Source: Actinokineospora auranticolor (GTDB taxonomy: Bacteria > Actinomycetota > Actinomycetes > Mycobacteriales > Pseudonocardiaceae). From it: a stretch of DNA of 64,000 nt. This document shows, piece after piece, positions 27,002 to 35,712 of this stretch (positions are counted from its first letter, which is position 1; each line of letters opens with the position of its first letter). A program made the position numbers and the translations under genes. The DNA lies in the NCBI RefSeq assembly GCF_002934265.1, contig NZ_PTIX01000010.1, forward strand, positions 186,001 to 250,000, given 5' to 3'. Under the pieces are notes generated by a model, which made no database searches, was not told the DNA's origin, and worked only from the letters and a program-made list of their open reading frames with translations.

Positions 27002-28395
27002 CCGCTGTGGCCCAGGACGCGCCCGTCCGGGTGGTGTCGACGCGGTCCGCTCAGGGGTATCCGACGACGTCCGAAGGGAACGCCATGCTCTCCGACCGGA
27101 TCTCCGAGTTGTTGCCGGTGGCGCGCCCGCGACGCACCGGCGCCGTGGTCGGCGTGGTCGGCCTGGCCGTCACCGTGGCGGGTATCGCCGCGCGGATCGG
27201 CGACATGGTCCGCATCGGACCGGCCGCCGAGCCGCTGCTGGCCGAGGTCGTCGCGCTCGACGGCGAGCGGGTCGTGTGCCTGCCGCTGGGCCCGCTCGGC
27301 GGGGTCGGCGTGGGCAGCCCGGTGGTCAACACCGACAGCCCGCTGCGCATCGCCGTCGGCGAGCAGCTGCGCGGCCGGGTGCTCGACGGCCTGGGCCGCC
27401 CGATGGACGGCGGTCCCGCGCTGGCGGGCCTGGAGCGCGTGTCGGTCGACATGGCACCGCCGTCGGCGATGGAGCGCTCGCTCATCGACGCGCCGCTGCA
27501 GCTGGGCGTGCGCGCGCTGGACACGATGGTGCCCTGCGGGCACGGGCAGCGCATCGGCATCTTCGCCGGGTCCGGTGTGGGCAAGTCGAGCCTGCTGTCG
27601 ATGATCACCCGGGGCACCCAGGCGGAGATCACCGTGATCGCGCTGATCGGTGAGCGCGGCCGCGAGGTCCGCGAGTTCCTGGAGAACGACCTCGGCCCCG
27701 AGGGCCTGGCCCGCTCGGTGGTCGTCGTGGCCACCTCCGACCAGCCGCCGCTGGTCCGGCTGCGCGCCGGGTTCGTGGCCACCCGGATCGCCGAGTTCTA
27801 CCGCGACCAGGGCAAGAACGTGCTGCTGATGATGGACAGCCTGACCCGCATCGCGATGGCGCAGCGCGAGGTCGGCCTGTCCGCGGGCGAACCGCCCGCC
27901 ACCCGGGGCTTCCCGCCCTCGGTGTTCGCGCTGCTGCCCACGCTGCTGGAGCGGGCCGGGCCCGCGCCGGTCGGCGGCATCACCGGGCTGTACACGGTGC
28001 TGGTGGAGGGCGACGACCACAACGAGCCGATCGCCGACGCCGCCCGGTCCATCCTGGACGGCCACGTCGTGCTCGACCGCAAGCTGGCCACGGCCGGGCA
28101 CTTCCCCAGCATCGAGGTGCTGGAGTCGGTGTCCCGGGTCACCGGGGCGATCACCACGCCCGCCCAGCGGGCGGACGCGAGCACGCTGCGCAGGCTGCTG
28201 GCCGCGCAGCGGGACGTGCGCGAGTTGGTGGAGATCGGCGCCTACGTGCCGGGCACCAACCCCGACGCCGACCGCGCGCTGGAGCTGAAGCCGTTGATCA
28301 ACGACTTCCTCCGCCAGCGCATCGATGACCAGGTTTCCGCTGACCAGGCGTGGCGGCAGCTCGCCGAACTGCTGCACGCCGGAGGACAGGAATGA
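26998..28395 (+). CDS. fliI: Flagellum-specific export ATPase FliI
   Basis: This 465-residue F1-beta-like ATPase has Walker A FAGSGVGKSSLL (Lys196), Walker B NVLLMMDSLTRIAMAQREV and the signature PSVFALLPTLLERAG. It powers delivery of export substrates to the FlhA/FlhB gate. The GTG at 26998 overlaps the fliH stop. An internal ATG at 27085 (MLSDRISELLP) is a possible shorter start, since the first 29 residues are not conserved in the family. fliJ overlaps the 3' end (ATGA). Confidence 0.96.
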   Translation: MTAVAQDAPVRVVSTRSAQGYPTTSEGNAMLSDRISELLPVARPRRTGAVVGVVGLAVTVAGIAARIGDMVRIGPAAEPLLAEVVALDGERVVCLPLGPLGGVGVGSPVVNTDSPLRIAVGEQLRGRVLDGLGRPMDGGPALAGLERVSVDMAPPSAMERSLIDAPLQLGVRALDTMVPCGHGQRIGIFAGSGVGKSSLLSMITRGTQAEITVIALIGERGREVREFLENDLGPEGLARSVVVVATSDQPPLVRLRAGFVATRIAEFYRDQGKNVLLMMDSLTRIAMAQREVGLSAGEPPATRGFPPSVFALLPTLLERAGPAPVGGITGLYTVLVEGDDHNEPIADAARSILDGHVVLDRKLATAGHFPSIEVLESVSRVTGAITTPAQRADASTLRRLLAAQRDVRELVEIGAYVPGTNPDADRALELKPLINDFLRQRIDDQVSADQAWRQLAELLHAGGQE

Positions 28396-28826
28396 CGATC
28401 CGCACGAGGTTGGCGTCGGTGCTGCGCGCCCGCAAGGCCCAGGAGGACATCGCGCGCGGCGCGGTCACCCGGGCCAACGCCCGACTGGCCGACACGGTCG
28501 CCGAGGCCGCGGCCCGGCACGACTCGATGGAGGGCTGGGCGGTACCGCGCGGCGGGGACGCGGCCAGCTACATGGCCGCCATCGCCGCGGGCCGCGCGCT
28601 GGCCACCGCGCTGAGCGAGGCGCGGGCGCTGGAGCGCGTCGCGCGGGCCGAGACCGACGTCGAGGTGGAGAACCTGCGCGAGGCCGCCAAGCGCAGGCGC
28701 AGCGTCGAGAAGCTCGTGGAACGCACGATCGAGGCACAGCGGGTGAAAGAGCTGGCCGACGCCCAGCGGGCGGCCGATGAGGTGGCCGGACAACGTGCGG
28801 CGGGCGGGCGGGGAGAGACTCGATGA
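28392..28826 (+). CDS. fliJ: FliJ-like export chaperone
   Basis: This 144-residue, highly charged, almost purely helical protein follows fliI with a four-base overlap. The helices (RLASVLRARKAQEDIARGAV, REAAKRRRSVEKLVERTIEA) fit the antiparallel coiled coil of FliJ, which links FliI to FlhA. Sequence conservation in this family is low, so the name rests on fold prediction by eye and on gene order. Confidence 0.82.
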   Translation: MTIRTRLASVLRARKAQEDIARGAVTRANARLADTVAEAAARHDSMEGWAVPRGGDAASYMAAIAAGRALATALSEARALERVARAETDVEVENLREAAKRRRSVEKLVERTIEAQRVKELADAQRAADEVAGQRAAGGRGETR

Positions 28827-29827
28827 ACGGCATCACCGCGATCATGAACCGGATGGCGCAGATCGACGCCATGCTCCCGGTCCGGCAGGCCCCGGCCGCC
28901 CAGGCGTCGACCGCCTCGGGCACCGACTTCGCCTCGGCGCTCTCCGATGCGATGGGCGGCTCGGCGACCGGGTCGGCGACCGGCTCGGACGCGGTGGCCG
29001 CGGCGAAGAAGTACCTCGGCGTGCCGTACGTGTGGGGCGGCACCAACCCGGCGACCGGGCTCGACTGCTCCGGACTGGTCCAGCAGGTCTACTCCGACCT
29101 GGGCGTCGACCTGCCCCGGGTGAGCCGCGACCAGGCCAAGCAGGGCACCGCGGTCGCCTCGCTCGACCAGGCCAAGCCCGGTGACCTGGTGGCCTTCGGC
29201 TCCCCGGTGCACCACATCGGCATCTACCTCGGCAACGGCCAGATGATCCACGCGCCCGAGGCTGGCGAGGACGTGAAGATCGGCAAGGTCTACGAGACGC
29301 CGACCGCGATCCGCCGGATCCTGCCGGACTCGTCCTCGTCGTCGTCCGCGCTGAGCGGCCTCGGCACACTGAGCGGCCTGGCCCCGATCGGCACGAACGG
29401 CGCGGGCACCTACAACGTGACCGCCGCGACCGGCGCGACCGGGTCGTCGAAGTACGACAACCTGTTCGCCGCCGCGACCGCCAAGTACGGGCTGCCCAGC
29501 GGCCTGCTGTCGGCGGTGGCCAAGGCCGAGTCGAACTACAACCCGAACGCCGTCAGCGGCGCGGGCGCGCAGGGGCTCATGCAGCTCATGCCGTCGACCG
29601 CGGCGGGCCTGGGCGTCGACGCGCTCAACCCGACCCAGGCCATCGACGGCGCGGCCCGGTTGCTCAAGAGCCACCTGAACTCGTTCGGGTCGGTCCCGCT
29701 GGCCCTGGCGGCCTACAACGCGGGCCCGGGCGCGGTGCGCAAGTACGACGGCGTCCCGCCCTACAACGAGACCCAGAACTACGTCCGCAAGATCATGGCG
29801 AACCTCACCGCTGGAGCGGCGGCATGA
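28823..29827 (+). CDS. NlpC/P60 endopeptidase-lytic transglycosylase fusion in the flagellar operon
   Basis: This is a 334-residue two-enzyme protein. Residues 55-165 are an NlpC/P60 cysteine peptidase with Cys82 in GLDCSGLVQQVY, His131 in VHHIGIYLGNG and a third polar residue His143. Residues 205-330 are a soluble lytic transglycosylase domain with catalytic Glu236 (AKAESNYNPNAVSG, GAQGLMQLMPSTA, AYNAGPGAVRKY). There is no signal peptide; the first 50 residues are an Ala/Ser/Thr-rich exported-rod-type N-terminus. It likely travels through the flagellar export system and opens the cell wall for the rod, the role of FlgJ elsewhere. The start overlaps fliJ and the end overlaps fliK. Confidence 0.9.
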   Translation: MNGITAIMNRMAQIDAMLPVRQAPAAQASTASGTDFASALSDAMGGSATGSATGSDAVAAAKKYLGVPYVWGGTNPATGLDCSGLVQQVYSDLGVDLPRVSRDQAKQGTAVASLDQAKPGDLVAFGSPVHHIGIYLGNGQMIHAPEAGEDVKIGKVYETPTAIRRILPDSSSSSSALSGLGTLSGLAPIGTNGAGTYNVTAATGATGSSKYDNLFAAATAKYGLPSGLLSAVAKAESNYNPNAVSGAGAQGLMQLMPSTAAGLGVDALNPTQAIDGAARLLKSHLNSFGSVPLALAAYNAGPGAVRKYDGVPPYNETQNYVRKIMANLTAGAAA

Positions 29828-31653
29828 CGATCCCCGGTTTCACCCCCACCGCGGCGCGCACGGCCGCGGGGACCGCCACCGCGGCGGGCACCGACGCCAA
29901 CCCCGAGAAGGCGGGCGGCCAGGCCGCGCCCGCGTTCGCGGCGTTGTTCCAGTCGTTGGCGGGTGTTCCCGCGCAACCGCAGACCGCCGGTCAGGCCGTT
30001 CCCGGTCTCGCGGTCGGTGTGGCGGGCCAGTCCGAGCAGGACACCGCTGATTCCGGTGTGGACACCGCGGTCGACCTCGCCGTGAACACCACCCCGGACC
30101 TCACCGCGCTCGCTTTGGCGAACGCGGCGGTCGTGCTGCCGCAGAACGCCCCTATCGCGCTCCCCGCCCTGACCACCCCGGTGGCGCCCACGCCCACCGC
30201 CGCGCCCGAGAGCGCCCCGGAAGCCCCCAGCACGCGCGTGAGCGCGCTCACCGGGCTCGGCGCGGGCGCCGACATCGTCCTCCCGACCGCCGCCGGTTCG
30301 CCCGTCGCGGCCCCGAAGGCAACCGCCGGGGCAACCACGCCGGGCACCACCGCCCAGGCCGTCAGCGGGCCGCTGAGCGCCCCGACGGCCGGTGCGGCCG
30401 GTGTGGCGGAGGCCACGGCCATCGATTCCGCGCGTATTCCGGAGGTCCGGCCCTCCGCTGCCGACAACACCGGCGTGGGATTCGTGACCACCGCCTCGGC
30501 CGAACCGGCCGAATCCGCTGCGACCACCCCGGCCGACGGCCAGGGTCGGTTCGCCGCCCCCGCCGCGCCGGGCACCGCCCCGGCGCCGACCGGGGCTCCG
30601 TTCGCGACCACCCCGATTGTTGGCAACGGCGCCATCACCGCCACCCCGGTGGCGCAGGGCGCGGGCACCGCAGACATCAACGGGGATGTCGCAGGCACCG
30701 CCACGGTGCCCGCGCCGACCACTACGACCACCACGACCACCGCAGCGGCCCAGGCCACCGCGACCACCCAGGTCGCCGTCGCCGCCCAGGCCGCCGCCAC
30801 CCAGGTCGCCGAGGCCACCCCCGGCAGCGCGACCCCGGTGAACACCAAGACCTCGTCGAACACCGAGCCGTCGACGGCGACGAGCACGGCCACCTCGACC
30901 GCGAGCACCGCGACGACCGCGGCGCAGGCCCGCCCCGCCCCGGCGGACAAGGGCGGCGAGCGGCACGAGTCCAAGCACGGCAAGGACGCCGAGCAGGACA
31001 CCGCGCCGACCGTCCCGACCGGACTGGTCACCCAGTCCACGCGGTCCACCCCGGACACCGCCGTCCAGGCGAACGCCCCGGTGGACGCGGCGATCGCGCT
31101 GCCCGCGCAGCCGACCGCCGTCGACGCCACCCCGACCGCGATCCCCGTGCACACCGGCGACCTGCCGGTGCCCGCGGTCCGCGCGACCACCGAGGTCGCC
31201 GCGCCGCAGCAGCCCGCGGCGCACCAACCGGCACCGACGCACAACGCGCACCGGCTCGCCACCGAGCTGTCGCCGCTGCGCGGCTTCAACGGCGAGCACA
31301 CGCTCACCGTGCACCTGCACCCGGTCGACCTCGGCCCGGTCACCGTCGTGGCCCAGCTCCAGGGCGGCGACATCCGCCTGGACCTGGGCGGGGCCACCGA
31401 GTCGGCGCGCGAGGCGATCCGCGCCGCGCTGCCCGAGTTGCGCAAGGAGCTGGAGACCGCCGGTTTCTCGTCCTGCCTCGTGGGAGATGGCAGCACGGGC
31501 GCCGGAGCGCAGGCCGACCAGCGCGCCCAGCGGGCGCAGTGGGACCAGTGGACCCGCGCCACCGGTCGCACCGACCAGCCCGAGGCGCACGAGACCCCCG
31601 CCCCAGCACCGACCCGCACGCCCTCGTCGGGCGTCCTGGACCTGCACGCCTGA
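29824..31653 (+). CDS. fliK: Hook-length control protein FliK
   Basis: This is a 609-residue protein. The first ~470 residues are Ala/Thr/Pro-rich low complexity with Thr runs, as expected for a secreted ruler. The C-terminal Flg_hook domain (about 480-560) has the key segment HTLTVHLHPVDLGPVTVVAQ followed by LQGGDIRLDLGGATESAREA and LPELRKELETAGF. It measures the hook and switches FlhB specificity. The ATG overlaps the preceding stop. Antisense frames are long here only because of the repetitive composition. Confidence 0.92.
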   Translation: MTIPGFTPTAARTAAGTATAAGTDANPEKAGGQAAPAFAALFQSLAGVPAQPQTAGQAVPGLAVGVAGQSEQDTADSGVDTAVDLAVNTTPDLTALALANAAVVLPQNAPIALPALTTPVAPTPTAAPESAPEAPSTRVSALTGLGAGADIVLPTAAGSPVAAPKATAGATTPGTTAQAVSGPLSAPTAGAAGVAEATAIDSARIPEVRPSAADNTGVGFVTTASAEPAESAATTPADGQGRFAAPAAPGTAPAPTGAPFATTPIVGNGAITATPVAQGAGTADINGDVAGTATVPAPTTTTTTTTAAAQATATTQVAVAAQAAATQVAEATPGSATPVNTKTSSNTEPSTATSTATSTASTATTAAQARPAPADKGGERHESKHGKDAEQDTAPTVPTGLVTQSTRSTPDTAVQANAPVDAAIALPAQPTAVDATPTAIPVHTGDLPVPAVRATTEVAAPQQPAAHQPAPTHNAHRLATELSPLRGFNGEHTLTVHLHPVDLGPVTVVAQLQGGDIRLDLGGATESAREAIRAALPELRKELETAGFSSCLVGDGSTGAGAQADQRAQRAQWDQWTRATGRTDQPEAHETPAPAPTRTPSSGVLDLHA

Positions 31654-31668
31654 GCGGCAAGGAGACCC

Positions 31669-32091
31669 ATGACCACCCCCATCTCCGGCAGCACGTCGAA
31701 CAGCGCCGCCGGCCAGTCCAAGACGACCACGACGAACCCGCTGACGTCCCTGGACTCGCAGGCGTTCCTCAAGCTCCTGGTCGCCCAGCTGCGCTACCAG
31801 GACCCGAGCAGCCCCACCGACCCGACCGCGTTCATGCAGCAGACCGCGACGCTGACCCAGGTGGAGAAGCTGACCAACCTGGCCGACGCGCAGACCAGCC
31901 TGCTCACCTCGACGCTGAGCGCGCAGGCCAGCGCCCTGGTCGGCAAGTCCGTCACCTACAAGACCTCGATCGACGGCGCGACCCAGACCGGCACCGTCAC
32001 CTCGGCGACCTTCGGTGCCAGCCCGACCGTGCGGATCGGCACCTCCGACGTTCCCCTCTCGATGGTCACCGGTCAGCGCGAAGCCGCGTAG
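31669..32091 (+). CDS. flgD: Hook cap protein FlgD
   Basis: This 140-residue protein has the FlgD N-terminal motif (LTSLDSQAFLKLLVAQLRYQ, DPSSPTDPTAFMQQTATLTQ) and a short beta-rich C-terminus. The length equals the short Gram-positive form. It caps the growing hook and is required for FlgE assembly. GGAGAC precedes the ATG, 15 bp after fliK. flgE follows after 65 bp. Confidence 0.95.
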   Translation: MTTPISGSTSNSAAGQSKTTTTNPLTSLDSQAFLKLLVAQLRYQDPSSPTDPTAFMQQTATLTQVEKLTNLADAQTSLLTSTLSAQASALVGKSVTYKTSIDGATQTGTVTSATFGASPTVRIGTSDVPLSMVTGQREAA

Positions 32092-32156
32092 CGGCTGCTG
32101 ACCTGACCGGCTCGACCACCCAAACCCCCCAGAGAAGACACAAAGGCGGTATTCAC

Positions 32157-32987
32157 ATGTTGCGTTCCCTGTTCTCGGGCATCAGCGGCCTCCGCAGCCA
32201 CCAGACCATGATGGACGTCACCGGCAACAACATCGCCAACGTCAACACCAGTGGCTTCAAGAGCTCGGCCGTCGTCTTCGAGGACGCGCTCAGCCAGAGC
32301 ATCCGCACCGCCGCCGCGGCGGGCGCGAACACCGCCGCGCAGAACCCGGCGCAGGTCGGCCTCGGTGTGAAGACCGCGGGCACGAGCGTCAACTTCACCC
32401 AGGGCAACAGCCAGCTGACCAACCGCACCGGCGACATGCTGATCCAGGGCGACGGCTTCTTCATCATCGACAACGCGGGCCAGCAGGCGTTCACCCGCGC
32501 GGGCTCGATGGCCTCGGACTCCGCGGGCCGCCTCACCTCCGCCGACGGCGGCCTGGTGCAGGGCTGGATGGGCACCGCCGGTGTCATCGACCAGACCCAG
32601 CCGACCGGCCCGCTGACCATCGACTCGACCACCTACGCCAGCTACTCGCTGTCCCCGGACGGCACCCTGGTCGGCATCCTGGCCTCCAACGGCCAGCAGC
32701 AGAACATCGGCCGCATCGCGATCGCCAAGTTCTCCAACGTCACCGGTCTGGAGAAGGTCGGCGGCTCGCTGTACCGGGCCACCGCCAACTCCGGTGCCGC
32801 CCAGGTCAACGCGCCCGGCTCCAACGGCATGGGCGTGCTGGTCTCCGGCGCGCTGGAGATGTCCAACGTGGACCTCGCGCAGGAGCTCACCAACCTGATC
32901 ATCGCCCAGCGCGGGTTCCAGGCCAACTCCAAGATCATCAGCACCTCGGACGAGCTGCTCCAGGACCTGATGAACCTCAAGCGCTAG
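32157..32987 (+). CDS. flgE: Flagellar hook protein FlgE (short form)
   Basis: This 276-residue rod/hook-family protein has the N-terminal motif MLRSLFSGISGLRSHQTMMD, then VTGNNIANVNTSGFKSS. It continues with the FlgE/F/G core (GDMLIQGDGFFIIDNAGQQA) and the C-terminal DLAQELTNLIIAQRGFQANS. Its place after fliK-flgD identifies it as the hook protein. The size, like Bacillus FlgE, is close to FlgG. No separate flgF or flgG is present in the window, so it might share that role. ATG 32157 is chosen for the family start. It is the last gene of the flgB operon. Confidence 0.9.
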   Translation: MLRSLFSGISGLRSHQTMMDVTGNNIANVNTSGFKSSAVVFEDALSQSIRTAAAAGANTAAQNPAQVGLGVKTAGTSVNFTQGNSQLTNRTGDMLIQGDGFFIIDNAGQQAFTRAGSMASDSAGRLTSADGGLVQGWMGTAGVIDQTQPTGPLTIDSTTYASYSLSPDGTLVGILASNGQQQNIGRIAIAKFSNVTGLEKVGGSLYRATANSGAAQVNAPGSNGMGVLVSGALEMSNVDLAQELTNLIIAQRGFQANSKIISTSDELLQDLMNLKR

Positions 32988-33049
32988 TAAACCCGAAGTG
33001 GTACTTGACAAATCTCAATAGATAACCACGACCAGGGCAGGCGGTTCAC

Positions 33050-33077
33050 CTCAACCAGGTGGGCCGCCTGCCGAATA
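33050..33077 (+). promoter_or_regulatory. FliA promoter of the flbD-motA operon
   Basis: CTCA (33050-33053), N16, GCCGAATA (33070-33077). The expected start near 33084 is about 50 nt before the flbD GTG. It should serve flbD through flhB, eleven genes. A TTGACA at 33006 lacks a matching -10 and is not favoured. Confidence 0.78.
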
Positions 33078-33134
33078 TCAGGCCACAGGCGCCCATGGAG
33101 GGGCTCCTACAGGCACCCCCCAAGGACGGACGCT

Positions 33135-33467
33135 GTGATACTGCTGAACCGACTCAACGGCCAGCCCTTCGCCTTGAACCCCGACCTGCTCGAGCGCGCG
33201 GAAGCCACCCCGGACACCGTGATCACGCTCGTCAACGGGGCCAAGTACGTGGTGGCCCAGTCCCTCGACGAACTCGCCGCGCTGGTGTCCCAGCACCGCG
33301 CGCTGATCCTGGGCCAGGCCCAGGGCGCCGACCACGACCACGGCCTGCGCGCGGTGCCCGGTCACGGCCCCGGACCGGAGGTGGCCGCCGCCAAGGCCGC
33401 CGAGGCCTCCACCGCGTCCGAGGCCACCGAGGCCACGCTGCTGCACCTGCCGGAAAGGGGGCGGTGA
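33135..33467 (+). CDS. flbD: FlbD/SwrD-like flagellar protein
   Basis: This is a 110-residue protein. The first ~65 residues match FlbD/SwrD (MILLNRLNGQPFALNPDLLE, TPDTVITLVNGAKYVVAQSL). SwrD raises motor torque in Bacillus, apparently by acting with the stator. The C-terminal 45 residues are an Ala/Glu-rich tail not usual in the family. The GTG at 33135 is the first codon of the operon. Its stop overlaps the motA ATG by one base (TGATG). Confidence 0.9.
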   Translation: MILLNRLNGQPFALNPDLLERAEATPDTVITLVNGAKYVVAQSLDELAALVSQHRALILGQAQGADHDHGLRAVPGHGPGPEVAAAKAAEASTASEATEATLLHLPERGR

Positions 33468-34231
33468 TGGATCCCGCCAGCCTTGCCGGCATGGGATTGG
33501 CGCTCGTCGCCATCTTCGTCTCCATGATCATGGAGGGCGGGGATCCCATGTCGATCTTCCTCCTCCCGCCGATCATCCTGGTCATCTTCGGCACCCTCGG
33601 TGCCGCGATGGCGGGTGGCATCCTGAAGGACACCATCGGTCTGGTCGGCCTCATCAAGCGCGCCACGCTCAGCCCGAAGATCGAGAGCGGCCAGATGATC
33701 GACGTGGTCGTCCGCCTGGCCGACCGCGCCCGCCGCGAGGGCCTGCTGGCCCTGGAGGACGAGGCCAAGAAGGTCGACGACCCGTTCCTGCGCAAGGGCC
33801 TGGAACTGGCCATCGACGGCACCGACTCCGACGAGGTCCGCGAGATCCTCGAGAGCGAGATCGAGACCAAGCGCAAGTACGACAAGGTCGGCGCCAAGAT
33901 CTTCACCGACATGGGCGGTTTCGCGCCGACCATCGGCATCATCGGTACCGTGCTCGGCTTGGTGCACGTGCTGGAGAACCTGTCCGACCCCAGCTCGCTC
34001 GGCCACCTGATCGCGGGCGCGTTCGTCGCGACCCTGTTCGGCGTGCTCACCGCGAACGTCATCTGGCTGCCCATGGCCAACCGGCTCAAGCGGATCAGCG
34101 AGCTGGAGTGCGAGCAGATGCAGCTCGCGGTCGAGGGCGTGCTGGCCATCCAGGCCGGGTCCAACCCGCGCTTGGTCGCGCGCAAGCTGCGCAGCCTGGT
34201 GCCGCCCGAGCCCGAGCGCAAGGCCGCCTGA
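33467..34231 (+). CDS. motA: Stator protein MotA
   Basis: This 254-residue membrane protein has four spans: about 7-24, 32-52, 148-168 (GGFAPTIGIIGTVLGLVHVL) and 182-205. A charged cytoplasmic loop lies between the second and third (LADRARREGLLALEDEAKKV), typical of MotA. With MotB it forms the proton-driven stator. ATG 33467 overlaps the flbD stop. The frame upstream is a shadow in flbD. Confidence 0.95.
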   Translation: MDPASLAGMGLALVAIFVSMIMEGGDPMSIFLLPPIILVIFGTLGAAMAGGILKDTIGLVGLIKRATLSPKIESGQMIDVVVRLADRARREGLLALEDEAKKVDDPFLRKGLELAIDGTDSDEVREILESEIETKRKYDKVGAKIFTDMGGFAPTIGIIGTVLGLVHVLENLSDPSSLGHLIAGAFVATLFGVLTANVIWLPMANRLKRISELECEQMQLAVEGVLAIQAGSNPRLVARKLRSLVPPEPERKAA

Positions 34232-35118
34232 TGTCCGGGCGGCGCAAGCACAAGGGCGGTCACGACGAGGAGCACGAGAACCACGAGCGCTGGTTGCTCA
34301 CCTACTCGGACATGATCACGCTGCTGATGGTGCTGTTCATCGTCATGTTCGCCATGTCCACCGTGGACGCGAAGAAGTTCGAGCAGCTCAAGGAGAGCCT
34401 GGCCGGTGCCTTCGGCGGCAGCCAGACGCTGATCTCCGGCGGCGCGTCGGGCTCCCCCGACACCTCGGGCAGCAGCCAGGACAAGGTCAACCTGCGCTCG
34501 GCCGCGGGCGGCGAGGGCGCGGACATGACGACGCTCTCGCAGACCGAGGCTCAGAAGGCGGTCGCCGACGCCGATCGGAAGAAGGCCTCCGAGAACCTGA
34601 AGAAGGCCGAGGAGGAGCTGGCCAAGCTGCGCGAGATCCAGAAGCAGATGCTGGAGCTGTTGCAGAAGGCCGGTTTGCAGGACAGCGTGCAGTTCACCAT
34701 CGACGAGCGCGGCCTGGTGGTCACCATCATCACCAGCTCCGTGGTCTTCGGCGGGGACAGCGCGGTGCTGCTGGCCCAGGGCAAGACGGTGCTCGACGCC
34801 ATCGAGCCCTCGCTGCTCCAGCTGTCCAACCACCTCGAGGTGGGCGGGCACACCAACCAGCTGCCGGTGCCCACGGTGAACTACCCCAGTTCCTGGGAGC
34901 TGTCCACCGCCCGGGCGTCCGCGGTGGTGCGGTACCTGCTCGGCAAGGGCGTCCCGGCGAGCCGGATGACCGCGGCCGGGTACGCCGACACCAAGCCGCT
35001 GTACCCGCCGAGCGACCCCCTGTCCGTGACCCGCAACCGCCGTGTCGAGGTGGTCGTGCTGTCCGATCAACCAGCCGAGGTCCGGGCCCTGCTGCCCACC
35101 TTGGCCGCGCAGAAGTGA
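34231..35118 (+). CDS. motB: Stator protein MotB
   Basis: This is a 295-residue protein. A short cytoplasmic N-terminus leads into one TM helix with the proton-binding Asp27 (WLLTYSDMITLLMVLFIVMF). A charged helical segment of about 60 residues follows (KKASENLKKAEEELAKLREI), then an OmpA-type peptidoglycan-binding domain (NHLEVGGHTNQLPVP, WELSTARASAVVRYLL, RMTAAGYADTKP). It anchors the stator to the wall. The coiled segment between TM and OmpA domain is longer than in enteric MotB. The start overlaps motA by one base. Confidence 0.95.
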   Translation: MSGRRKHKGGHDEEHENHERWLLTYSDMITLLMVLFIVMFAMSTVDAKKFEQLKESLAGAFGGSQTLISGGASGSPDTSGSSQDKVNLRSAAGGEGADMTTLSQTEAQKAVADADRKKASENLKKAEEELAKLREIQKQMLELLQKAGLQDSVQFTIDERGLVVTIITSSVVFGGDSAVLLAQGKTVLDAIEPSLLQLSNHLEVGGHTNQLPVPTVNYPSSWELSTARASAVVRYLLGKGVPASRMTAAGYADTKPLYPPSDPLSVTRNRRVEVVVLSDQPAEVRALLPTLAAQK

Positions 35119-35134
35119 ACCGGAGGGAGGAATC

Positions 35135-35578
35135 ATGAGCAAGGACGAGAAGAAGAAGGACGACGCCAAGCCAGAGGAGGGCGGCAAGAAGTCGAAGAAG
35201 AAGCTCCTGCTGATCGTGGCACTCGTGGTGCTGCTCGCCGGTGGCGGCGGGGCGTACTTCTTCCTCTTCAGCTCCAGCGAGCCCGCGGCCCCCAAGCCGG
35301 GCACCGTGGTCGCGCTCGACGCGATCACCGTGAACCTGACCGACGGGCACTACCTGAAGCTGAAGCTGGCGCTGCAGGCCACCGCCGACGTGACCGAGAA
35401 GCTCGACGGCAGCAAGGCGCTGGACCTGGCGGTCACCCAGTTCAGCAACCGCACCGTGGCGGAGCTGTCCAGCAACGAGACCCGCGAGGCGCAGAAGACC
35501 GAACTCCAGGAGAAGATCGGCAAGGCCTACGACGAGGAGGTCATGGGCATCTACTTCACCGAGTTCGTCATGCAGTGA
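35135..35578 (+). CDS. fliL: Flagellar basal body-associated protein FliL
   Basis: This 147-residue single-pass membrane protein starts with a Lys-rich N-terminus and a TM at about 33-54 (LLLIVALVVLLAGGGGAYFF). The external FliL domain (TVNLTDGHYLKLKLALQATA) ends in VMGIYFTEFVMQ. FliL rings support stator units. ATG 35135 follows GGAGGGAGG. A 134-bp gap separates it from fliM. Confidence 0.94.
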   Translation: MSKDEKKKDDAKPEEGGKKSKKKLLLIVALVVLLAGGGGAYFFLFSSSEPAAPKPGTVVALDAITVNLTDGHYLKLKLALQATADVTEKLDGSKALDLAVTQFSNRTVAELSSNETREAQKTELQEKIGKAYDEEVMGIYFTEFVMQ

Positions 35579-35622
35579 CCGGCCCGGATGAATTGATGCA
35601 CCAAGTCAGGGAAGGACGCCAA

Positions 35623-35637
35623 ACGTCCCGAGTGGAC
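35623..35637 (+). repeat. Recurrent motif GTCCCGAGTGGAC, copy 2
   Basis: This is an exact copy of the 15-mer at 1634, in the fliL-fliM gap, followed closely by CATAATCG, which could act as a -10 element. It may be a promoter or operator for fliM. Confidence 0.5.
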
Positions 35638-35712
35638 GCATAATCGAACAACCTCGGGGATGAGGAATCGGGTGTCACCCGATCGGTCGATATCGGCAGG
35701 CTCCTCGCTCAG

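Noticed and set aside
33006-33035. Housekeeping promoter TTGACA before flbD
   Set aside because: A -10 at proper spacing is not convincing, and a full FliA site is present closer to the gene.
35660-35700. FliA-type promoter on either strand before fliM
   Set aside because: GCCGATAT occurs on the minus strand at about 35690, but the -35 position reads GGCA and no gene starts in that direction.
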